Of a stretch of 64,000 nucleotides of DNA, positions 27,064 through 35,199 are shown piece after piece. Both the position numbers and the translations under genes were made by a program. This DNA comes from Rhizobium sp. BK313. Its GTDB lineage: Bacteria; Pseudomonadota; Alphaproteobacteria; Rhizobiales; Rhizobiaceae. Positions within the stretch are counted from its first letter, which is position 1. Every line of letters starts with the position of its first letter. Below the pieces are notes generated by a model. It worked only from the letters and a program-made list of their open reading frames with translations, was not told the DNA's origin and did no database searches. Where the stretch lies: the NCBI RefSeq assembly GCF_014193655.1, contig NZ_JACHZQ010000012.1, positions 29,967 to 93,966 of the forward strand, in the 5' to 3' direction.

Positions 27064-28365
27064 TTGCCGACCTCAGGACTTCGACCTTTGAAACCCGAAG
27101 AGTCGTTCGAACGCCCTCCGGTGAACCTCGAATTGATCTTTGCCAAAAGGGGTATTGAAAAGCAAAAGCGAAAGAAAAGAGCTCTATACGTTATTGCACC
27201 AGCTCTTCTCATCATGCTCGCCATCGCCGCAATCGGATTGCTTTCCCGACAGGGGGACACACCGTCTTACGAGACCCAATCCGCAAAATTCGGCGATCTG
27301 ACAGTCAATATTTCGGCGACCGGAACTCTTCAGCCGACGAAACAGGTGGATGTGTCGAGTGAACTGTCCGGCATCGTGCGAGAGGTCGATGCCGACTATA
27401 ACAGCGTCGTAAGCCCTGGCGAGGTCTTGGCTGTCCTCGATACCAACAAGCTTGAGGCAGACGTCAAAAGCGCGCAAGCCAACCTTGAATCCGCGACAGC
27501 AAACGTTCTCAAGGCAAAGGCCCAGGTCAAGCAGGCAGACGCTGCACTCTCTCGGCAAAAAAGCTTGCGCAAGAGCAATGCATCGACGCAGCAGAACCTC
27601 GACGATGCCCAGTTCAACTATGACGCGGCAATGGCCACATTGCAAAGCAACCAGGCCGAAACGTTGGTCGCGGAAGCAAATCTTAGGTTGGCTGAGGTTG
27701 ACCTCGGCAAAGCAAAGATCGTCTCGCCAATAGAAGGTATCGTCCTCTCACGCTCGGTGAACCCTGGTGCTACGGTCGCCGCTTCGTTCTCGGCGCCCGT
27801 TCTCTTCACGATTGCAGGTGATCTGAGAAAGATGGAATTGAGGGTCGACGTGGATGAGGCTGACATGGGCCAAATCGCGAATGGTCAGCGAGCGAATTTT
27901 ACGGTTGAGGCATATCCAGATCGTACTTTTCCGGCCGAGATCAAGCAGATACGCTTTGCCTCCGACACGACAAACAATGTTGTCACCTACAAAGCCATTC
28001 TCACCGTTGAAAATCCTGATCTCGTTTTGCGGCCGGGAATGACCGCCACGGCAAACATCGTCGCCAAATCAATCAAGCATGCATTGCTTGTCCCAAGCGC
28101 GGCACTTCGTTTCATTCCTCCGTCGTCGATGAAAACCAGTGATCCCCAGATTTCCTTTTTTGATGGCTCCAGGGAGCTAGGCAAAAGTTCGGGCTCAGAG
28201 CCTGTAACGGGCAACAAACGCGGATTGTGGGTCCTGCGCAGCGGTAAACCCTCTCCCGTAACCGTCGATATTGGCGCTTCCGATGGCATGCGGACGCAAG
28301 TGATTTCCGGCGATCTGCATGAAGGCGACGCCGTCATTTTTGACCTCGCCGGAAAAAAGAATTGA
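27064..28365 (+). CDS. MacA/HlyD-like periplasmic adaptor subunit
   Basis: 433 residues with a TTG start at 27064, chosen because AAGGAG lies 6 nt upstream and no ATG fits. One N-terminal membrane segment (about 40-61) is followed by the first half of a biotinyl-lipoyl domain (ISATGTLQPTKQVDVSSELS). A coiled-coil hairpin rich in Ala/Lys/Gln (about 135-215) follows, then the second lipoyl half (KAKIVSPIEGIVLSRSVNPG) and a beta-barrel domain. It links an inner-membrane ABC transporter to an outer-membrane TolC-type channel, which is not encoded here. It overlaps or abuts the ATPase gene. Confidence 0.9.
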   Translation: MPTSGLRPLKPEESFERPPVNLELIFAKRGIEKQKRKKRALYVIAPALLIMLAIAAIGLLSRQGDTPSYETQSAKFGDLTVNISATGTLQPTKQVDVSSELSGIVREVDADYNSVVSPGEVLAVLDTNKLEADVKSAQANLESATANVLKAKAQVKQADAALSRQKSLRKSNASTQQNLDDAQFNYDAAMATLQSNQAETLVAEANLRLAEVDLGKAKIVSPIEGIVLSRSVNPGATVAASFSAPVLFTIAGDLRKMELRVDVDEADMGQIANGQRANFTVEAYPDRTFPAEIKQIRFASDTTNNVVTYKAILTVENPDLVLRPGMTATANIVAKSIKHALLVPSAALRFIPPSSMKTSDPQISFFDGSRELGKSSGSEPVTGNKRGLWVLRSGKPSPVTVDIGASDGMRTQVISGDLHEGDAVIFDLAGKKN

Positions 28366-28367
28366 GA

Positions 28368-29090
28368 ATGACCACAACTGCGAGCTCGAAACTCGTGGAG
28401 TTTCGAGCGGTTTCGAAAGTCTATGGAACCGGGAACGCGAAAATTACGGCGCTCGATCGCGTCAATTTTTCGATCGGCAGCGGCGAATTCGTTGCCATTG
28501 TAGGAGCCTCCGGTTCGGGGAAGTCAACCGCTATGAACATATTGGGATGTCTCGATATCCCAACAGCGGGCGACTATCTGATCGCAGGGGTCTCGACCTC
28601 CGGCTATTCGCGACAGCAAAGAACATTGTTGCGTCGTCACCTGATGGGCTTCGTCTTTCAGGGTTTTCACCTGCTACCGCGCACCACTGCCTTGGAGAAT
28701 GTTGAGCTCCCGCTGATTTATCGGGGGATCGCAAGAGCAAAACGGCGAACTCTCGCGATGGAGGCGTTGGATAGAGTCGGCTTAAAAGCTCGGGAAAATC
28801 ACACCCCTCAACAGCTGTCAGGCGGCCAACAGCAACGCGTTGCGATTGCGCGCGCCATCGTCACGAACCCGGAAATAATATTGGCTGATGAACCAACCGG
28901 CAATTTGGACAGCAAGACGAGCGTTGAAATCATGACCCTCTTCAAGCGTCTTAACAGCGAACTTGGGGCGACTGTTGTCATGATCACCCATGATACCGAC
29001 ATGGCAAATTACGCACGACGTATCTTGCGGTTCAGTGACGGGCATTTGGAAGCACAATATCTTAAGCGGCATGGCTGCAATGCTGATTGA
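28368..29090 (+). CDS. MacB/LolD-like ABC transporter ATP-binding subunit
   Basis: 240 residues from the ATG at 28368, 2 bp after the adaptor stop; a TTG at 28362 is possible. Walker A is GASGSGKST (about residues 46-54), the signature is LSGGQQQRVAIARA, and Walker B is IILADEPTGNLDSKTS, followed by the MITHD switch. The DEPTGNLD motif is characteristic of the MacB/LolD/FtsE group. Here the ATPase and permease are separate genes, unlike the fused MacB of enterobacteria. Confidence 0.92.
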   Translation: MTTTASSKLVEFRAVSKVYGTGNAKITALDRVNFSIGSGEFVAIVGASGSGKSTAMNILGCLDIPTAGDYLIAGVSTSGYSRQQRTLLRRHLMGFVFQGFHLLPRTTALENVELPLIYRGIARAKRRTLAMEALDRVGLKARENHTPQQLSGGQQQRVAIARAIVTNPEIILADEPTGNLDSKTSVEIMTLFKRLNSELGATVVMITHDTDMANYARRILRFSDGHLEAQYLKRHGCNAD

Positions 29091-30285
29091 AACAGTCCGT
29101 CTAGCGCTTGATGCAATCTGGCGCAATCTGTTGCGCTCGTTCCTGACGGTACTTGGTATCGTGATAGGGGTCGCCTCGGTGATTGCACTGGTGACGATCG
29201 GTGAGGCAACCACCGCCGAGGTTTCCGCAAAAATGTCGAAGCTTGGCACAAACATATTGTTCATTCGACCGGATGCCATAGGACCGCGTCACACCGACAC
29301 CGAAATCAAACGCTTCAAGATCGATGACGTTAATGCGATACGCGATCAGGTCCTGGGTTTACGAGCGGTAGCTCCCTTTGACCAAACGACGGCGACCGCT
29401 ATTTTTAGGGGCCAGAACCATTCCACCACCGTTGTTGGCACGACAGACGACTATCTTATGGCCCAAAACTGGGAGCTGGCGAGCGGTCGCGAATTCTTGC
29501 TGTCGGAAGAACGCGGCGGGCAGACGAGCTGTCTCGTCGGTGCGACGATCGTCAAACAATTTTTTGGAACCTTCGATCCTGTTCGCCAACAGTTGCGCAT
29601 AGACAAGATTGCATGTTCGGTAATTGGTGTCCTTGCTGGTCGCGGCCAAACCAGCTCGGGACAGGACGAAGATGACGTCGTTCTTCTGCCAATCTCCACC
29701 TTCCAGCGCCGTTTTGGAGGCACAACGGAAATTCCGATGATGGTGATATCCATCTTCGATGGGATCGATGGGGACAGCATCAAATCCAAAATAACCGATC
29801 TGCTTCGGGAGCGCAGGCATATTACTCCCGGACGAGCCGATGACTTTTCCATCGCGGATATGAGCTCAATTACGGCAGCCTTCACCAGTACTGCAATCCT
29901 TTTGACAGGGCTGCTGGCATCGATCGCAGCGGTCAGCCTCTTTGTCGGAGGTATCGGAATCATGAATATGATGCTGGTGTCAGTCACAGAGCGGACAAGG
30001 GAAATCGGCGTAAGACTGGCGATCGGTGCTCTGGAGTCCCAAGTGCTGATTCAGTTTCTCGTCGAGGCCATCGTACTCTCACTCTTAGGCGGAACTATTG
30101 GGATTGTGGTAGGTCTCTCGCTTGCTTACGGCGTAGTCTGGATCATAGGCATTCCGTTTGTGGCCAGTCTCTCTGTTATCACTGGCGCCTTCCTGTTTTC
30201 TGCCACGATCGGCATGGCGTTCGGCTATTTTCCGGCGATGAGGGCTGCACAACTGGATCCAATTGACGCACTAAGAAAAGAGTGA
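29071..30285 (+). CDS. MacB/FtsX-like ABC transporter permease
   Basis: 404 residues from the ATG at 29071 (an ATG at 29080 is also possible), overlapping the ATPase gene by 20 bp. It has the MacB layout: one membrane helix near the N terminus (LLRSFLTVLGIVIGVASVIA), a large periplasmic domain of about 230 residues, then an FtsX domain with three helices. The family motif GGIGIMNMMLVSVTERTREI lies after the second helix. With the adaptor it would form a tripartite efflux pump acting on periplasmic substrates such as peptides, lipids or macrolides. Confidence 0.92.
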   Translation: MAAMLIETVRLALDAIWRNLLRSFLTVLGIVIGVASVIALVTIGEATTAEVSAKMSKLGTNILFIRPDAIGPRHTDTEIKRFKIDDVNAIRDQVLGLRAVAPFDQTTATAIFRGQNHSTTVVGTTDDYLMAQNWELASGREFLLSEERGGQTSCLVGATIVKQFFGTFDPVRQQLRIDKIACSVIGVLAGRGQTSSGQDEDDVVLLPISTFQRRFGGTTEIPMMVISIFDGIDGDSIKSKITDLLRERRHITPGRADDFSIADMSSITAAFTSTAILLTGLLASIAAVSLFVGGIGIMNMMLVSVTERTREIGVRLAIGALESQVLIQFLVEAIVLSLLGGTIGIVVGLSLAYGVVWIIGIPFVASLSVITGAFLFSATIGMAFGYFPAMRAAQLDPIDALRKE

Positions 30286-30605
30286 AAATCATTTTGAAGC
30301 AAAGCGACGGGGTGAGACCCGTTGTTAAGGAAAATCCGCAGCGTCGGATCATCGACGTCGCGTCCAGACGCTTCCGGGCCGATGGCGCGGCCGCCTCGGG
30401 GCTGGCTGGAGTTATGACCGAGGCCGGACTGACAAACGGTGCGTTCTATGCTCACTTCGATTCAAAAGAGGCGCTCGTGAAAGAGGCCATGGTGAACGCA
30501 CTGTTGCAACAGCGAGAAAATCTGGAGCATGCCCGTGGCGAGGGGTTGGATCTTGAGAGCATCATTCGCGACTATCTTAGCGTAGACCATATCTACGACG
30601 TGAAA
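30282..30605 (+). pseudogene. TetR-family regulator truncated by an IS6-family end
   Basis: The GTG at 30282 overlaps the permease stop (GTGA). The N-terminal helix-turn-helix is intact (RIIDVASRRF, GLAGVMTEAGLTNGAFYAHF, SKEALV) and about 70% like the TetR at 24812. After about residue 108 the coding sequence runs into the end of an insertion sequence and stops at 30629. The ligand-binding domain is almost entirely lost, so at best a DNA-binding fragment is made. Confidence 0.8.
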
Positions 30606-30716
30606 GCGAACTGCGCGCCGCCGCAATGAGCATGTGGGCCGAAATCGCTCGGATATAATCGGAAAGCCGAGCAGGAGCACCAGCTGTCGCCTGACGGACG
30701 TTAAGTTTACGGTGCC
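30606..30716 (+). mobile_element. Right-end fragment of an IS6-family element
   Basis: 111 bp matching 57345-57455 with one mismatch. It covers the last codons of the transposase (ELRAAAMSMWAEIARI), the tail and the terminal repeat ending GTTTACGGTGCC. The rest of the element is missing, so a deletion extending leftwards from its right end removed the element's body and the 3' part of the TetR gene. Confidence 0.85.
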
Positions 30717-31148
30717 ATCTGCGCGCCATGCCACAATGAACTTTACGCCGCTGCGCTCGGCATGGGCGCGACGTTGAACGGCAAGAGGCTGGTGCTGAAT
30801 GACGAACGCAACATCCGCAACGCGGTGACGGGTATTGGTGCCAACAACTATGTCAAACCAGCCTTCGTTGCCAAAATGGTCAAAGATCTGCTGGACGCGG
30901 GCGGAAACTTCATCCGAAACGGTTCCGGCGCCCTTATGCTTGCCTATGTCGCGGCGGGTCGTCTCGTCAGCTACTACGAACCCTACATGCACGCTTGGGA
31001 TTGCATGGCCGGATATTGCCTCGTGAAAGAAGCCGGAGGCTGGTATCACCCCTTCCCAACCGAGGGTAAAAAATTGACGAAGGGATCCGTTGTCCTTGCC
31101 GCCGCACCCGGCGCGATCGATGATCTCCGAAAGATAGCTGGCTTATAA
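30717..31148 (+). pseudogene. Inositol monophosphatase-family protein, N-terminally truncated
   Basis: The frame begins exactly at the IS6 junction (ICAPCHNELYAAALGMG) and continues to a normal C terminus. The C-terminal metal-site region is present (YEPYMHAWDCMAGYCLVKEAGG), but the N-terminal half with the ExE and DPLDGT metal-binding motifs is gone. An internal ATG at 30762 could start translation, but the product would be inactive. Confidence 0.8.
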
Positions 31149-31404
31149 CCTTTCGGTGCTGTCTGGATTGGTGACGGGTAGAAATTAATGGCTATAGGTT
31201 TCCTCAGGGCCGCCAAACCATTGTCTTTCGTGTTTGCGGCGTTCGATCGATCGGTACTGCGCTTGTCATCGCCGGCCTCCACACAGAGGCCTGCATTTCT
31301 TTAATAACGACGGAAAGAAAAGCAGCGCGAGCAATCCAGATCTTGCAGGGGTGCGAAGGTGTTTTGAAAGACGCATCGTCTTTTCATCGGGCGGCCTGTC
31401 ATTT
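31149..31404. other. Intergenic, upstream of orfA-pit
   Basis: 256 bp with no gene seen. Its right end leads into the PhoB-box-like sequence and must hold the orfA-pit promoter; no clear -35/-10 pair was identified. Confidence 0.35.
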
Positions 31405-31422
31405 ATGACAGATTTGTGACAT
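31405..31422 (-). promoter_or_regulatory. PHO box (PhoB binding site), reverse orientation
   Basis: The plus-strand 18-mer ATGACAGATTTGTGACAT reads, on the minus strand, as two 7-bp direct repeats spaced by four bases: ATGTCAC-AAAT-CTGTCAT. This is very close to the general PHO box (CTGTCAT, 4 bp, CTGTCAT). It lies 20-37 bp before the orfA start, where binding would interfere with transcription. That agrees with the published finding that PhoB represses orfA-pit in Sinorhizobium meliloti. Confidence 0.7.
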
Positions 31423-31441
31423 TAGGTTTGGAGCGCTGATA

Positions 31442-32080
31442 TTGAATTGGTTTCGTAAATTGATGCCGAGAGAAGATCGTTTTTTTGATCTTTTCGCCCG
31501 GCATTCGCGAACGATCGTCAGCGCAGCAGAAGCTCTGAACGAATTGCTTGCCGGCAGGGACACAGAGCAGCATTGCCAGCGCATCATCGAGCTCGAGAAC
31601 GAGGCGGATGACATCACCCGCGAAGTCTTGCTTGCGACCCGGCGCAGTTTCATCACGCCCTTTGACCGTGGCGACATCAAGGATCTTATCATGTCGATGG
31701 ACGATGCCATCGACATGATGCACAAGACGGTCAAGACGATCCGCTTGTTCGAACAGAACAGCTTTGAACCCGGCATGCAGGAGATGGGCGGCGTCATCGT
31801 TCAGGCCGCCAAACTGGTAGCCGAGGCAATTCCTCTCCTCAACCGCATGGGCGCCAACTCTTCCCGCCTCAGTGCGCTCACCGAAGAAGTGGTCAAGGTC
31901 GAAGGCCGTTCCGATGAACTTCATGACCAGGGACTCAAAGATCTCTTCCGTCGACATGGCCGGACGAACCCGATGGCCTACATCATCGGCAGCGAGATCT
32001 ACGGCGAGTTGGAGAAGGTCGTCGACCGTTTCGAGGATGTTGCCAATGAAATAAGCGGCATCGTGATCGAGAACGTCTGA
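31442..32080 (+). CDS. orfA: DUF47-family (PhoU-like) phosphate transport accessory protein OrfA
   Basis: 212 residues, starting with TTG at 31442 behind TTTGGAG; the family normally begins NWFRKLMPRED, which supports this start over the ATG seven codons in. All-helical and acidic, with the DFED/DDxxD-type pattern seen as ADDITREV and MDDAIDMMHKTVK. DUF47 proteins resemble PhoU and are encoded beside low-affinity Pit transporters. The gene overlaps pit by one base (TGATGG), so translation is coupled. Confidence 0.9.
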   Translation: MNWFRKLMPREDRFFDLFARHSRTIVSAAEALNELLAGRDTEQHCQRIIELENEADDITREVLLATRRSFITPFDRGDIKDLIMSMDDAIDMMHKTVKTIRLFEQNSFEPGMQEMGGVIVQAAKLVAEAIPLLNRMGANSSRLSALTEEVVKVEGRSDELHDQGLKDLFRRHGRTNPMAYIIGSEIYGELEKVVDRFEDVANEISGIVIENV

Positions 32081-33075
32081 TGGAGGCCACCCTCGCCCTT
32101 CCGCTGCTGGCGGGTCTCATTGCAGTGGCATTGTTCTTTGACTTTCTGAACGGGCTGCACGATGCCGCCAATTCGATCGCCACCATCGTTTCGACCCGAG
32201 TCCTGCGGCCGCAATATGCGGTGTTGTGGGCCGCATTCTTCAATTTCATCGCCTTCCTTTTCTTCGGGCTGCACGTCGCCGAGACCCTCGGTACCGGCAT
32301 CATCGATCCCGGCATCGTCACGCCGCAGGTCATCTTCGCCGCCCTGATGGGCGCGATCGTCTGGAATATCGTGACCTGGATATTCGGCATTCCGTCAAGC
32401 TCTTCGCATGCGCTGGTCGGAGGTTTAGTCGGCGCCGGCTTGGCCAAGATCGGGATGGGTGCCATTGTTTGGTCGGGCCTGCTGAAGACGGCTGGCGCCA
32501 TCGTCATGTCTCCGCTGCTGGGCTTCGTGCTTGCGCTTTTCCTTGTCCTATGTGTGACATGGATATTCATTCGCCAGACGCCCTTCGCCGTCGATAACGC
32601 ATTCCGCGTGCTGCAATTCGTCTCTGCCTCTCTCTATTCCCTTGGCCATGGCGGAAACGATGCTCAGAAGACGATGGGGATCATCGCTATCTTGCTCTAT
32701 TCCCAAGGCTATACCGGAGCGGAATTCCATGTGCCTCTCTGGGTCGTCTTGTCTTGCCAATCCGCAATGGCGCTTGGGACATTGTTCGGCGGCTGGCGGA
32801 TCGTGCACACGATGGGCTCGAAGATCACCAGGCTCAATCCAATGCAAGGCTTCTGCGCCGAGACGGGCGGCGCGTTGACGTTGTTTGCTGCGACATGGCT
32901 TGGCATCCCGGTCTCAACGACCCACACGATCACGGGTGCGATCATCGGCGTCGGCGCCGCACGGCGTGTCTCTGCTGTACGGTGGGGATTGGCGGGCAAC
33001 ATCGTTATTGCATGGGTGATAACCCTGCCGGCGGCAGCTGCCATCTCGGCGCTAGTCTACTGGATCACGAACTGA
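32080..33075 (+). CDS. pit: Low-affinity inorganic phosphate transporter Pit
   Basis: 331 residues with about ten membrane segments. The two PiT family signature repeats are present: FDFLNGLHDAANSIATIVSTR near the N terminus and YSLGHGGNDAQKTMGII in the middle; both contain the GxNDxx-type core. It imports metal-phosphate with protons and is the main phosphate entry route when phosphate is plentiful. It forms an operon with orfA; see the PHO box at 31405. Confidence 0.93.
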   Translation: MEATLALPLLAGLIAVALFFDFLNGLHDAANSIATIVSTRVLRPQYAVLWAAFFNFIAFLFFGLHVAETLGTGIIDPGIVTPQVIFAALMGAIVWNIVTWIFGIPSSSSHALVGGLVGAGLAKIGMGAIVWSGLLKTAGAIVMSPLLGFVLALFLVLCVTWIFIRQTPFAVDNAFRVLQFVSASLYSLGHGGNDAQKTMGIIAILLYSQGYTGAEFHVPLWVVLSCQSAMALGTLFGGWRIVHTMGSKITRLNPMQGFCAETGGALTLFAATWLGIPVSTTHTITGAIIGVGAARRVSAVRWGLAGNIVIAWVITLPAAAAISALVYWITN

Positions 33076-33509
33076 ATGGGATAGAAGCACCTTGGCGAAT
33101 TTCTATTCGTGACGGTATTCCACCTGTCATCGTAACAATATGGGCGATCTTGAATACGTCCGCCTTGATGGGCATCGAACCGATGACCCACAAATTGGGT
33201 TGCGGTCTGCAGCTTCGGCAATCGACTGGCAGCCGCCACTCTGCGTAAACTGCTTCGACCAGGAAAATTGTTCGTCCTCAGGAAAGCGCGCCGGGTCGAA
33301 TCCAGAAAAGGTCTAAGCAGGTAATATTGGCGAGGCACCAATCCCAGCAAAGCCGCGAACTCTCGCCACCTTCAAAAAGTTTCAGATCCGGCTAACTCGC
33401 CGACAGAAACGACGTCGTGCCATTCGACAGGTCAGTCCTGGTTTTGCCTTGACTCATTTCGGCTTCAAGAGCTAGCTGACACGATAAAATCTGTTATTGG
33501 GTGACGATC
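33076..33509. other. Intergenic region without recognisable genes
   Basis: 434 bp. A minus-strand open frame of 97 codons (33057-33350) overlaps the pit 3' end and looks random. I see no RNA gene or terminator with a T-run. Confidence 0.4.
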
Positions 33510-33722
33510 ATGGACGTAGAAAAAGCCATCGCGCTGGTCACCGCTGCAGGCATCGAACTCACCGATCGCCGCCGCAACAGCAACGACGACGGATGGTCTG
33601 TTAGCTTTGCGAACGGAGCGATGCTTGAAGTGCACGACAGCGGCAAATTGTTCGCATCCGGCAATGGCGCCGACGCCGTCGCCAAGCTGCTCGCGCTGCC
33701 GGTCGAGACCGGAAGCAGCTAG
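33510..33722 (+). CDS. Hypothetical small protein
   Basis: 70 residues from the ATG at 33510 (a GTG at 33501 is alternative). The composition is that of a real small soluble protein, with an amphipathic first helix (VEKAIALVTAAGIEL), a beta hairpin-like middle (GWSVSFANGAMLEVHDSG) and a final helix. No family recognised and no ribosome site of note. It stands alone between pit and the cytochrome peroxidase gene. Confidence 0.5.
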   Translation: MDVEKAIALVTAAGIELTDRRRNSNDDGWSVSFANGAMLEVHDSGKLFASGNGADAVAKLLALPVETGSS

Positions 33723-33804
33723 ACCGCAATTGCGCCCGGCATATGCCGTGTGTTGAGGCCATTGATCGCCTATGCGACCGCCCCGGTCTCGCTAGGCGGC
33801 GGCA

Positions 33805-35112
33805 TCATGGCGTTTTCGTCGGACTGTAGCCGTCCGTCAGCGTGTTCAGGAATGCGACGACATCATCGATCTCGGACGGGCTAAGCGCCGGTTTGTCGCC
33901 GGGATGGCGATCGAAAGGCGGGTCCATGTTAACGTTCGTCTTGGCCGCCTGCGGCAGGTCGTCATATTTGTCGATGCTGCCGTCGGCGCGATGCGCATAC
34001 CAATGCCCCGGATCTGTTTCCCGTTCCACATAAAACTCTACAGCCTGGCGCAGCGAGTGGAAAACGCCGTTATGGAAGAAGGTCTGACGCAGCGCGACAT
34101 TGCGCAGCGTCGGCGTGCGAAAAAGACCGCAATACTCCTCCCGGGCCGCAAAGTCGGCGCGGAGCGGGCCGCACAGGCCGAGATCGAAATAATGCGAATC
34201 TTTGTTGGCGGGAATGTCGGGATTGCGCGGCACGCCGAGTGCGATCAGCCCGTAATCGGTGAACTGAGGCGGCGTGCCGTCATTGCCGCGCTGGCTGACA
34301 TGGCATGACGCGCAATTGCCTTTATCGGGCGCCTCGAACAGATCGCGTCCCCTCGCTTCCTGCGCGTTCAGCGTCGCCTGCCCGGCCAGCACGGCATCGA
34401 ATTTGCTCGAATAGGGATAGAAGGTCCGATAATCCTGCTCGAAGACCTCAATGGCCTTAAGCGCGGTGCTGTAAACGGTCGGAGGATCGGCCTGCCGATC
34501 CGGGCCGGCAATCGCGGCGATCGCCTTCCCGTATCCGGCCGCAAGCAACCGGCGGACGACCTCGGCGTCATCCTTGTTGCCCATCTCGAAATCCGACAGT
34601 AGCGGAATCTTGGCCTGTTCCCGGCCGCGGTCGACGCGCCCGTCCCAGGTCAGGCCGCCGGTCGGGCCGTTATCGATGCTCTCGTCGGCGTCGTCCTCGG
34701 ATTCGAAGAAATGCTCGGCGAAGGGAGGAACGGCCTGCAGATATTTGAGGGACGGAACGGCTCTAACGCCCGGCTGGTGCAGGTCTCCGCCGCCGAGCTG
34801 CACGGCCAGGGCGTTCGGCGGGCCGAAGGCATAGCCCGGATCATGGCAGGAGGAACAGGCGACCTTGCCCGAAGCTGACAGGGACGGATCGAAAAACAGC
34901 GCCCGTCCGAGATCGCTCAACGCATCCACCTGCCGACGGGCCTCGGCACGGGTGAGCCCCTGCCTCGCAACGTCGGCGGACGGTGCGGGCGAATTTTGCG
35001 CTGCAAGAGTCGCCGTACCCATGCCTGCCACTAAAACTATCGGCAGCATCCCGGCCCAGCGCTTTGCCCTTGTGCCGTGAAGAGATTTCATGATTAGCTT
35101 CATAGATGCCAT
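33805..35112 (-). CDS. Di-haem cytochrome c peroxidase (MauG/CcpA-like)
   Basis: 435 residues from the ATG at 35112; ATGs at 35103 and 35091 are also possible, and all leave a signal peptide (GMLPIVLVAGMGTATLAAQ). Two haem c attachment sites are present: CSSCH (residues 86-90) and CASCH (about 265-269), as in bacterial cytochrome c peroxidases and MauG. It should act in the periplasm, reducing hydrogen peroxide with electrons from small c-type cytochromes or oxidising a partner protein. It is divergent from the phosphoesterase gene, with a shared gap of under 100 bp. Confidence 0.9.
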   Translation of the reverse strand: MASMKLIMKSLHGTRAKRWAGMLPIVLVAGMGTATLAAQNSPAPSADVARQGLTRAEARRQVDALSDLGRALFFDPSLSASGKVACSSCHDPGYAFGPPNALAVQLGGGDLHQPGVRAVPSLKYLQAVPPFAEHFFESEDDADESIDNGPTGGLTWDGRVDRGREQAKIPLLSDFEMGNKDDAEVVRRLLAAGYGKAIAAIAGPDRQADPPTVYSTALKAIEVFEQDYRTFYPYSSKFDAVLAGQATLNAQEARGRDLFEAPDKGNCASCHVSQRGNDGTPPQFTDYGLIALGVPRNPDIPANKDSHYFDLGLCGPLRADFAAREEYCGLFRTPTLRNVALRQTFFHNGVFHSLRQAVEFYVERETDPGHWYAHRADGSIDKYDDLPQAAKTNVNMDPPFDRHPGDKPALSPSEIDDVVAFLNTLTDGYSPTKTP

Positions 35113-35199
35113 TGTGGGGCGTGTCTTCGGTGGCTGGCAAGCCATGATCCCGTGAGCATGGAAAGATATCAACAAACAGGCGGCAAGGGGACACCAGGA

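Noticed and set aside
29451..29987. 178-codon minus-strand frame inside the permease gene
   Set aside because: Antisense to a complete MacB-type permease with clear family motifs.
33057..33350. 97-codon minus-strand frame after pit
   Set aside because: Overlaps the end of pit, has no ribosome site and no recognisable motif.
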